DNA from: JBJXHB01 sp046160725
Lineage (GTDB): Bacteria > Pseudomonadota > Gammaproteobacteria > Burkholderiales > Burkholderiaceae_C
Assembly: GCA_046160725.1 (NCBI GenBank)
Contig: JBJXHB010000426.1
Location: 1-6,240 of the forward strand
DNA: 6,240 nt
Reading direction: 5' to 3'
Below are positions 1 to 5,428 of the stretch, in pieces. How positions within the stretch are numbered: the first letter of the stretch is position 1; every line of letters starts with the position of its first letter. The notes under the pieces were generated by a model. The model was not told the origin of the DNA and searched no databases. It saw only the letters and a list, made by a program, of their open reading frames with translations. Made by a program: the position numbers and the translations under genes.

Positions 1-91
1 CGTGCAGGGGATGGGTCTGGGCCAGCAGCCCGACAGGGGCGCTGGCCAGCAGCGCGGTCAGCGCCAGGCGCCGCAGGAGAGATGAAGGCAT
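1..91 (-). CDS. Exported protein, N-terminal fragment with signal peptide (cut by left edge)
   Basis: Only the first 30 codons are in the window; the gene continues past base 1. The ATG lies at 91-89 on the minus strand. The translation begins MPSSLLRRLALTALLASAPV and continues GLLAQTHPLH. This is a typical Sec signal peptide: a short n-region with Arg7-Arg8, a hydrophobic core of Leu/Ala (residues 9-23), and a plausible cleavage after Ala24. No lipobox Cys is visible, so a lipoprotein is not indicated. A GGGGA stretch sits 3 bases before the ATG, closer than an ideal ribosome binding site. The gene starts 56 bp after the Rieske oxygenase stop on the same strand, so it is probably the third gene of that operon. 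In Burkholderiales, a signal peptide followed by 'AQ' next to catabolic genes often belongs to a Bug/TctC-type periplasmic solute-binding protein. That identity is inference only; too little of the mature protein is present. Confidence 0.7.
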   Translation of the reverse strand, partial: MPSSLLRRLALTALLASAPVGLLAQTHPLH

Positions 92-147
92 CGGTCCCCA
101 ACGGCGCGCGGGGTGCCGGGGTTGACCGGCGGCAGGCAACGCACCGC

Positions 148-1260
148 TCAGATTGTCTGGTCGCCCAGGGCCAGGGCCAGCAGCCGGTGGAACTGGTGCG
201 TGCCGCGCTCATGCTGCGGCGAATAGCGGCCGTCTCGATACAGCCGCGAGCGCAGGCCGCGCTGCACGCTCTGCACGGCGGCCTCGTCCTCCAGCTCGAC
301 CGGGTCGAGCGCGCCGCCGGCGCCCTGGCCCAGCCGCGATGTGTCGTGGACGTAGGACCGGAACCAGACCCGGGTGCGGCCGGGCGACAGCGGCATCACC
401 AGGTTGACCGACAGGCCCCAGGGATAGAAGTTGAGCATCAGGTTCGGAAACAGCCAGAAGTACCAGGCGGCGATGCGCTGGCCATGCTCGGGGTGGCCCT
501 CGGGGATGGCGTCGAAGGTCGGCTCGTCGGCCGCGGCGATGCCCAACTGCAGGTTGCCGCCGTCGAACAGCTCGTAGCGGTAGCCGCGCCAGTCCAGCGT
601 GCGGGTCAGGCCGGGGTGGATGAAGGGGATGTGCAGGCCCTCCAGGTAGTTCTCGACATACAGCGCCCAGTGCGCGTCGAACTCGAACGTCCGGTCGCGC
701 GACGGGTCGTGCACGAAGCGGTCCACCGGCAGCCAGCCGACGCGCCGGCGCACCGGCGCGAGCCAGTCGTCCAGGGTCTGCTGCGGCGGCTGCAGTGCCG
801 CGAAGGCCTGGCCGGCCCAGGTGCCCAGGGGCAGCTGCGGCAGATGGTCGCGCGGCCCGGGGAAGTCGCGCGCGCCGTCGAAGCCCGGCATCGCCACCAT
901 GCGGCCGGTGGCGTCGAAGCGGCGGCCGTGGTACGGGCAGCGGACCTGCGGGCCACGGCAGGGCTTGTCGGCCAGCAGGTGGCCGCGGTGGGTGCAGACA
1001 TTGGACAACGCCCGCAGCATGCCCGCGCCGTCGCGGGCCAGCAGCAGGGGCTCGTCCAGGGCACCCGGCGCCAGCGTGCGCGGGCTGAAGCTGCCGGGCT
1101 CGGCGACATCAGCGGTGTCGCCCAGCCACTGCCAGGTGCGCGCGAACACCCGCTCGCGCACCGCGGCGAACACCGCGTCGTCCAGGTAGAAGGACGACGG
1201 CAGCGTGCGCGCGACCGTGATGTCCGGGTCGACGCTGAACGAGCAGCCGGGCCCCGGCAT
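148..1260 (-). CDS. Rieske non-heme iron oxygenase, alpha subunit (quaternary-amine/GbcA-CntA-like type)
   Basis: A 370-aa oxygenase component that should insert oxygen using a [2Fe-2S] Rieske cluster and a mononuclear Fe(II) site in the cytoplasm. The N-terminal Rieske domain (about residues 40-150) has the full C-x-H-x16-C-x2-H pattern: Cys89, His91, Cys108, His111. The catalytic domain carries YVENYLEGLHIPFIHPGL, giving iron ligands His210 and His215, with Asp325 (in LEDEAAVQSVQRGL) as the third. The residue bridging the Rieske and iron sites is Glu207 rather than the Asp of ring-hydroxylating dioxygenases. That Glu, and the C-terminal signature (VQRGL, then GRYSPQHERGTHQFHRLL), recall choline monooxygenase, glycine-betaine GbcA and carnitine CntA. 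The length matches CntA (about 370 aa). An N-demethylation or C-N cleaving role is therefore likely, with unknown substrate. The start lies 3 bp after the upstream M81 stop with no clear ribosome binding site, which suggests translational coupling. No reductase partner lies in the window. Family call is firm; substrate class is inference. Confidence 0.95.
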   Translation of the reverse strand: MPGPGCSFSVDPDITVARTLPSSFYLDDAVFAAVRERVFARTWQWLGDTADVAEPGSFSPRTLAPGALDEPLLLARDGAGMLRALSNVCTHRGHLLADKPCRGPQVRCPYHGRRFDATGRMVAMPGFDGARDFPGPRDHLPQLPLGTWAGQAFAALQPPQQTLDDWLAPVRRRVGWLPVDRFVHDPSRDRTFEFDAHWALYVENYLEGLHIPFIHPGLTRTLDWRGYRYELFDGGNLQLGIAAADEPTFDAIPEGHPEHGQRIAAWYFWLFPNLMLNFYPWGLSVNLVMPLSPGRTRVWFRSYVHDTSRLGQGAGGALDPVELEDEAAVQSVQRGLRSRLYRDGRYSPQHERGTHQFHRLLALALGDQTI

Positions 1261-1263
1261 CGG

Positions 1264-2757
1264 TCAGATCGCGTCCAGCGGGAAGATCGGCCGCCGCACG
1301 TGGCGGAAGGCCAGCCGGTCGTAGTCGGAGGTGCACACGCCGGTGCCCGCGCACTCGACCACCGCATGCGCCATCGGCCGCAGGCCGGCGCGCCAGTGGA
1401 TGCGGCTCTTGAGCATGACGTAGCGCTTGCGCTCGACGCCTAAGCCCAGCGCCGCGAACGCCGCCATGTCGTGTGGCTCGACATGGTTGGAGATGACCGC
1501 GATCTCGATGCCGGCGACCTCGAACACCGCGCTCGGGCCCATGCTGCTGGCCGCGCCCTTGCCCATGGGCCCGAAGTTGACGAACTGTCCGTCGCTGATG
1601 CGCCGCACCCGCCCGGTCAGCGTGCGCGGCTCGCCCTTCAGCCCGATGGCCGGCATGTCCAGCTTGCCGCCCAGCGCCAGCGTGACCTCGGCACCGACAC
1701 CGGCGGCGATCAGCTGCTGCACCGCCGCCGGGTCGTAGATCGCAAAGGCCGCCGCGTCACCGAGCCCGGCGTCGATCATCGCGCCCAGCACCGTCATGGT
1801 GTCCATGGTGCCGCCGGAGGCGCAGTTGTCGCTGTGGTCCAGCAGCACCACCGGGCCGCTGCCGGCGGGCTTGGACTCGCCGATCTCTCGCGCCCGCGCC
1901 ATCGAGTCGGCCAGCGGCTCGAAGCGGTAGACGAAGGCGCGGCGCTGGTCCCAGGCCATGTCCAGCAGCTCGTCGGTCCAGGCCCGCGCCTGCGCCGCAT
2001 CGTTGTCGGTGACCACCGCCGCCGACAGCCCGGCGTTGTGGATGTCGGCATTGGGGAAGCCGACGAACACGCTGGCGCACAACGCACCCTGGGCCTCCAT
2101 CTCGCGGCAGCGGGCCTGGAGGCGCTTGTTGGGCTCGTCGTCGGTGCCCTGGCGCATGACATGCGGCAGCATCGGCCGGTTGCCCCAGGCCATGGTGCAG
2201 CGCACCCGGCCGGCCATCTGCGCCAGCACCGCGCGGCCCGCGCGCAGGCCGGTCTCGTAGGCGTCGATGTGCGGATAGGTCTGGTAGCCCGCGATCGCGG
2301 TGGACAGCTCCACCATCGCCGGGTACAGGTTGGTGTGCATGTCCAGCGCCACCGCGATCGGCACGTCCGGCGCGATGGCGCGGATGCGCCGCAGCAGCTC
2401 GCCCTCGCCGTCCTCGTGGGTCTGGGTGACCATCGCGCCGTGCAGGTCCAGCAGGATGCCGTCGCAGCCCTGCCGCACCGCGCCCAGGATGCGGTCGCAG
2501 ATGGTCTCGAAGGCGTCGTCGTGGACCGGTCCGCTGGGCGCGGCGGACGCGGCGATGGGGATGGTGAAGCGCGCGCCGGCCGCCTCGGCCAGCTCGATGA
2601 AGGCACCCAGGCCGCTGCCGGTGCGGCGGAAGGCACGCAGGGCCGCGTCGCCCTCCGGCGGCAGCCCGCGCCCGCCGCGCGTGAAGCGCGACAGCGGCGT
2701 CGGTACGGACGAGAACGTGTTGGTCTCGTGCATCATCATGGCCAGCACCAACTGCAT
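1264..2757 (-). CDS. M81 family metallohydrolase (MlrC-like)
   Basis: A 497-aa cytoplasmic metal-dependent hydrolase of the M81/MlrC family, whose namesake cleaves linearised microcystin. Conserved blocks in order: HETNTFS (10-16), LDLHGAM (103-109), HEDGEGE (114-120), DMHTN (139-143), QTYPHIDAYETG (159-170), and LLDHSDNCASGGTMDT (305-320). The last is the DxxDN-type loop that opens the C-terminal domain. By spacing, Glu11, His106, Asp139, His141 and His163 line up with the metal/catalytic residues I recall for MlrC (Glu56, His150, Asp184, His186, His208), so the site looks intact. The ATG at 2757 is chosen because HETNTF falls at residue 10 and AGGAGA lies 5 bases upstream; the open frame runs further upstream but overlaps the divergent gene on the opposite strand. 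It is the first gene of a minus-strand operon with the Rieske oxygenase 3 bp downstream. Most family members have unknown substrates and no MlrA/B genes are seen, so a microcystin role should not be assumed; an amide or peptide-like substrate is the safer inference. Confidence 0.95.
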   Translation of the reverse strand: MQLVLAMMMHETNTFSSVPTPLSRFTRGGRGLPPEGDAALRAFRRTGSGLGAFIELAEAAGARFTIPIAASAAPSGPVHDDAFETICDRILGAVRQGCDGILLDLHGAMVTQTHEDGEGELLRRIRAIAPDVPIAVALDMHTNLYPAMVELSTAIAGYQTYPHIDAYETGLRAGRAVLAQMAGRVRCTMAWGNRPMLPHVMRQGTDDEPNKRLQARCREMEAQGALCASVFVGFPNADIHNAGLSAAVVTDNDAAQARAWTDELLDMAWDQRRAFVYRFEPLADSMARAREIGESKPAGSGPVVLLDHSDNCASGGTMDTMTVLGAMIDAGLGDAAAFAIYDPAAVQQLIAAGVGAEVTLALGGKLDMPAIGLKGEPRTLTGRVRRISDGQFVNFGPMGKGAASSMGPSAVFEVAGIEIAVISNHVEPHDMAAFAALGLGVERKRYVMLKSRIHWRAGLRPMAHAVVECAGTGVCTSDYDRLAFRHVRRPIFPLDAI

Positions 2758-2880
2758 CTTGATCTCCTGGTTCGCCCCGGGGGCACGGGCCAGTATGCCG
2801 GCGGGCCGCAGCCCTACCATCCGGTCGCATCCCACGAGCCGCGTGCCTTCACAACGCCGCCGGCCCCCGACGCACGCCCG
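2758..2880. promoter_or_regulatory. Divergent intergenic region between the M81 operon and the PhyH-family gene
   Basis: This 123-bp stretch separates two divergent start codons, so it must carry the promoter for the minus-strand operon and probably the one for the plus-strand dioxygenase. I find no convincing sigma-70 pair. The best minus-strand -10-like hexamer is CATACT (plus-strand AGTATG at 2792-2797), about 35 bases before the M81 ATG, without a good -35. On the plus strand TACCAT at 2815-2820 fits TAnnnT only. A CCCCGGGG palindrome lies at about 2776-2783, but such strings are common at this GC content. The regulatory role is inferred from gene layout, not from recognised operator sites. 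Confidence 0.5.
2763..2768 (-). promoter_or_regulatory. Ribosome binding site of the M81 hydrolase gene
   Basis: The minus strand reads AGGAGATCAAGATG. AGGAGA is a near-perfect Shine-Dalgarno sequence 5 bases before the ATG at 2757. It decides the start against the much longer upstream open frame. Confidence 0.85.
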
Positions 2881-3711
2881 ATGACCGCCGCCCTGCCCGA
2901 TACCGCCACCATCCATGCCTTCCAGCGCGACGGCGCCGTCGTGCTGCGCGGCCTGCTCGACGCCGCCGACCTGGCACGGCTCGAGCGCGGCATCGAGCGC
3001 AACCTGGCCGAGCCCGGGCCGCTGGCGCTGGTGGCCAGCCGGCCCGACGACCCGGGGCGCTTCTTCGAGGACTTCTGCAACTGGCAGCGCATCCCTGAGT
3101 ACGCCGCCACACTGCGCGACACCGCCCTGCCGCGCGTGGCCGCAGCGCTGATGGGATCGTCCCGCGTGCGCCTGTACCACGACCACCTGCTGGTCAAGGA
3201 GCCCGGCACGCGCCAGCCCACGCCCTGGCACCAGGACCAGCCGTACTACAACGTGGACGGCCTGCAGAATGTCAGCTTCTGGATCCCGGTGGACCCGGTC
3301 AGCGAGGCCGCGACGCTGCGCTTCCTGGCCGGCTCGAACCGCGGCCCGTGGCTGATGCCGCGCACCTTCCTGACGGCCGAGGCGCGCTGGTTCCCGGAGG
3401 GCGCGCTGCAGGAGCTGCCCGACATGGACCATGCCGATCAGCGCGCACGAGAGATCGGCTGGGCGCTGCAGCCCGGTGACGCGGTGGCCTTCCACATGCT
3501 GACGCTGCACACGGCCGCCGGCGTCGGGCCCGGACAGCGCCGCCGCGTCTTCAGCGCGCGCTACCTGGGCGACGACATGGTGCATGCGCCGCGGCGCTGG
3601 CGCACCTCGCCGCCTTTCGAAGGGCTGGCCCAGCGCCTGCCGGCCGGCGTGCCCATGGACGACCCGCTGTTCCCGCTCGTGTGGCCGCGGCCCGGCCACC
3701 CACCGACATGA
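2881..3711 (+). CDS. Phytanoyl-CoA dioxygenase (PhyH) family Fe(II)/2-oxoglutarate oxygenase
   Basis: A 276-aa cytoplasmic oxygenase expected to couple oxidative decarboxylation of 2-oxoglutarate to hydroxylation of a small substrate. It opens with the family's usual helix and strand (IHAFQRDGAVVLRGLL, residues 11-26). The facial triad is visible: His117-x-Asp119 in TPWHQDQPYYN, and distal His210 in MLTLHTAAG, followed by Arg220-Arg222, one of which should bind the 2-oxoglutarate carboxylate. A PGD turn (198-200) precedes the distal His, as is usual for the fold. The sequence resembles the broad bacterial PhyH group rather than ectoine hydroxylase specifically, and the substrate cannot be named. 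The ATG at 2881 is the only credible start: the preceding in-frame codons back to the M81 start hold no ATG or GTG. No Shine-Dalgarno is seen upstream, so translation may be leaderless or weakly initiated. It is divergent from the M81/Rieske operon and 78 bp upstream of yghU, which may or may not share its transcript. Confidence 0.93.
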   Translation: MTAALPDTATIHAFQRDGAVVLRGLLDAADLARLERGIERNLAEPGPLALVASRPDDPGRFFEDFCNWQRIPEYAATLRDTALPRVAAALMGSSRVRLYHDHLLVKEPGTRQPTPWHQDQPYYNVDGLQNVSFWIPVDPVSEAATLRFLAGSNRGPWLMPRTFLTAEARWFPEGALQELPDMDHADQRAREIGWALQPGDAVAFHMLTLHTAAGVGPGQRRRVFSARYLGDDMVHAPRRWRTSPPFEGLAQRLPAGVPMDDPLFPLVWPRPGHPPT

Positions 3712-3728
3712 CCCCGGCATGACCCCGG
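3707..3728 (+). repeat. Tandem 11-bp direct repeat spanning the PhyH stop codon
   Basis: The unit CATGACCCCGG occurs at 3707-3717 and again immediately at 3718-3728, an exact back-to-back duplication. The TGA stop of the dioxygenase gene lies in the first copy. The second copy is noncoding and places another ATGA just after the gene. It is most simply a replication-slippage duplication. Confidence 0.85.
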
Positions 3729-3734
3729 CCGCAC

Positions 3735-3749
3735 GCCGGCGCAGCCGGC
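3735..3749. other. Short GC hairpin between the PhyH gene and yghU
   Basis: GCCGGC-GCA-GCCGGC can form a 6-bp stem with a 3-base loop, 24 bases after the PhyH stop. No T-run follows on either strand, so it is not a canonical intrinsic terminator. It could attenuate readthrough or protect the upstream mRNA end, or be chance in GC-rich DNA. Downstream, TATCGT (3754-3759) is a weak -10-like match 31 bases before yghU, without a matching -35. Confidence 0.3.
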
Positions 3750-3789
3750 CCGGTATCGTCGCCCGTTCCCACTCCACCCCACGCACACC

Positions 3790-4668
3790 ATGACCGAGCC
3801 TGCCGAGTACGTCCCGCCCACCGTCTGGACCTGGAACAAGGACAGCGGCGGCCGCTTTGCCAACATCAACCGGCCGATCGCCGGGCCGACGCACGACAAG
3901 GTGCTGCCGGTCGGGCGCCATCCGCTGCAGCTGTACTCGCTGGCCACGCCCAACGGCGTGAAAGTGACGGTGATGCTGGAGGAACTGCTGGCCCTGGGCC
4001 ACGCCGGCGCGGAGTACGACGCCTGGCTGGTCCGCATCAACGAGGGCGACCAGTTCGGCAGCGGTTTCGTCGCGGTCAACCCCAACTCCAAGATACCGGC
4101 CCTGCTGGACCGCAGCGGGCCGTCACCGGTGCGGGTGTTCGAGAGCGGCGCCATCCTGATCCACCTGGCCGAGAAGTTCGGCAGCGCCTTCCTGCCGGCG
4201 TCCGGCCCGCAGCGTGCCGAGTGCCTGTCCTGGCTGTTCTGGCAGATGGGCAGCGCGCCGTACCTGGGTGGCGGCTTCGGCCACTTCTATGCCTATGCGC
4301 CGACCAAGATCGAGTACGCCATCAACCGCTTCGCCATGGAGGCCAAGCGCCAGATGGACGTGCTGAACCGCCGCCTGGCCGAGAGCCGCTACCTGGCCGG
4401 CGATGACTACACCATCGCCGACATCGCGGTCTGGCCTTGGTACGGGCTGCTGGCCAAGGGCCAGCTCTACGAGGCCGGCCAGTTCCTGCAGACGCACGAG
4501 TACACGAACGTGGTGCGCTGGGCCGACGAGATTGCCAAGCGGCCCGCCGTCAAGCGCGGGCGCATGGTCAACCGGGCGATGGGCCCGCCGGCCAGCCAGC
4601 TGCGCGAGCGCCATGACGCGAGCGACTTCGACACCCGCACCCAGGACAAGCTGGAGCCGGGCAGCTGA
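3790..4668 (+). CDS. yghU: YghU-type glutathione S-transferase family protein (nu-class, disulfide-bond reductase)
   Basis: A 292-aa cytosolic GST-fold protein, close in length and sequence to E. coli YghU (288 aa). YghU and YfcG are nu-class enzymes that bind two glutathiones or glutathionylspermidine and show disulfide reductase and peroxidase activity. Diagnostic stretches are VWTWNKDSGGRFANINRP (12-29), GRHPLQLYSLATPNG (42-56), QFGSGFVAVNPNSKIPALLD (88-107), FESG (117-120), GGGFGHFYAYAP (160-171) and the C-terminal RPAVKRGRMVNR then RERHDASDF. Thr53-Pro54-Asn55 should hold the thiols, as TPN does in E. coli, and Glu118-Ser119 should bind the glutathione gamma-Glu. One difference: E. coli has WLQG, with Gln151 near the glutathiones, while this protein has WQMG (151-154), so Met153 takes that position and Gln moves one place earlier. 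The conserved N-terminus supports the ATG at 3790, although no clear ribosome binding site is present. The GTT1-like GST follows 49 bp later, probably in the same transcript. Confidence 0.96.
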   Translation: MTEPAEYVPPTVWTWNKDSGGRFANINRPIAGPTHDKVLPVGRHPLQLYSLATPNGVKVTVMLEELLALGHAGAEYDAWLVRINEGDQFGSGFVAVNPNSKIPALLDRSGPSPVRVFESGAILIHLAEKFGSAFLPASGPQRAECLSWLFWQMGSAPYLGGGFGHFYAYAPTKIEYAINRFAMEAKRQMDVLNRRLAESRYLAGDDYTIADIAVWPWYGLLAKGQLYEAGQFLQTHEYTNVVRWADEIAKRPAVKRGRMVNRAMGPPASQLRERHDASDFDTRTQDKLEPGS

Positions 4669-4706
4669 GCGCCCGCGTCATCTTCAGCCCGCCCCATACG
4701 CCATCA

Positions 4707-4711
4707 CAGGA
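4707..4711 (+). promoter_or_regulatory. Ribosome binding site of the GTT1-like GST gene
   Basis: CAGGA at 4707-4711 sits 6 bases before the ATG at 4718, in the 49-bp gap after yghU. It supports this start over the open frame that continues upstream inside yghU. Confidence 0.65.
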
Positions 4712-4717
4712 CTGCCC

Positions 4718-5338
4718 ATGATCATCGTCCACCACCTCAACGACTCCCGCTCGCAGCGCGTGCTGTGGCTGCTGGAGGAACTGGGCACGCCCTACGAGAT
4801 CCGCCACTACGCCCGCGACGCCAGGACGCGGCTCGCCCCACCCGAGCTCCAGGCGGTGCACCCGCTGGGCAAATCGCCGGTGATCGAGGACGGCGGGCAG
4901 CTCGTGATCGAGTCCGGCGCCATCGTCGACTACCTGCTGCGCCATCACGGCGCCGGCCGCCTGCGGCCGGCCGAGGGCACGGCGGATTTCGAGGCCTACA
5001 ACCAATGGCTGCACTATGCCGAGGGCTCGGCCATGCTGCCGCTGATGCTGAAGCTGTACGTGTCGCGCCTGGGCGAGGCCGGCGCGCCGCTGGCACCGCG
5101 CATCGACAGCGAGCTGGCCAACCACCTGGGCCATGTCGACCGCAGCCTGCAGGGCCGCGACTGGCTGGTCGGCAATGACCTCACGGGTGCCGATATCCAG
5201 ATGAGCTTCGTCGGCGAGGCCGCCCGCGGCCTGCGCGCCCAGTACCCGGCCATGGACGCCTGGGTGCGCCGATTCCAGCAGCGCCCGGCCTACCAGCGCG
5301 CGCTGCAACGCGGCGGGCCCTACGCGCTGGCGGGTTGA
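4718..5338 (+). CDS. GTT1-like glutathione S-transferase
   Basis: A 206-aa cytosolic GST with the usual two-domain length. The N-terminal thioredoxin-fold domain (about 1-78) begins MIIVHHLNDSRSQRVLWLLE; Ser10 or Ser12 in SRS is the probable glutathione-activating residue, and no Cys is present there. The cis-proline loop is GKSPVIED (51-58, Pro54), and Glu65-Ser66 in ESGAIVDYL form the gamma-Glu binding pair. The helical domain (about 88-200) has WLHYAEGSAMLPLMLKLYV (97-115), a pattern I associate with GTT1-like GSTs. It also has NDLTGADI (153-160), the N-capping box and hydrophobic staple common to GSTs. It likely conjugates or reduces electrophiles or peroxides; the actual substrate is unknown. 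The start at 4718 follows a CAGGA ribosome binding site and matches the family's start just before beta-1. It lies 49 bp after yghU and faces the epoxide hydrolase gene tail to tail, 90 bp away. Family call is firm; the subclass comes from sequence memory. Confidence 0.94.
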   Translation: MIIVHHLNDSRSQRVLWLLEELGTPYEIRHYARDARTRLAPPELQAVHPLGKSPVIEDGGQLVIESGAIVDYLLRHHGAGRLRPAEGTADFEAYNQWLHYAEGSAMLPLMLKLYVSRLGEAGAPLAPRIDSELANHLGHVDRSLQGRDWLVGNDLTGADIQMSFVGEAARGLRAQYPAMDAWVRRFQQRPAYQRALQRGGPYALAG

Positions 5339-5347
5339 GCCTGCCCA

Positions 5348-5375
5348 GTCCCGGCGACACCGCGTGGCTTGGGAC
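5348..5375. terminator. Possible bidirectional terminator hairpin in the convergent gap
   Basis: Between the two convergent stops, GTCCCGG (5348-5354) can pair with TTGGGAC (5369-5375), five Watson-Crick plus two G-U pairs, and CAC/GTG can pair inside the loop. Only TTT (5382-5384) lies downstream, so it is a weak intrinsic terminator at best. A second hairpin, GCTGG-GTGCA-CCAGC, follows at 5391-5405. The convergent layout makes some termination here likely, but the signal itself is poor. Confidence 0.3.
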
Positions 5376-5428
5376 GCCCACTTTCGGCGTGCTGGGTGCA
5401 CCAGCGAGGCGAGGCCGGGGCCGCGTGC

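Noticed and set aside
82..1443. A 453-codon plus-strand open frame opposite the Rieske oxygenase and the end of the M81 gene
   Set aside because: Its translation is low-complexity (Arg/Ala/Gly/Val/Gln-rich) with no family motif. It is antisense to two genes with complete catalytic signatures, as expected of GC-rich DNA.
1471..2880. A long in-frame plus-strand extension upstream of the PhyH-family ATG, giving a 746-residue product
   Set aside because: The extra 470 residues are antisense to the M81 gene and of shadow composition. The family N-terminus begins just after the ATG at 2881.
2758..4002. An upstream extension of the M81 frame to 912 residues
   Set aside because: It runs antisense through the dioxygenase gene. 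The conserved HETNTF motif sits at residue 10 from the ATG at 2757, which also has a strong AGGAGA ribosome binding site.
4403..4717. A 105-codon N-terminal extension of the GTT1-like GST overlapping yghU
   Set aside because: The extension has shadow-like Arg/Ser/Pro composition and lies within yghU in another frame. The GST fold starts right at the ATG at 4718.
5391..5405. GCTGG-GTGCA-CCAGC as a strong intrinsic terminator
   Set aside because: The stem is only 5 bp and no T-run follows on either strand. It is noted only as part of the convergent gap.
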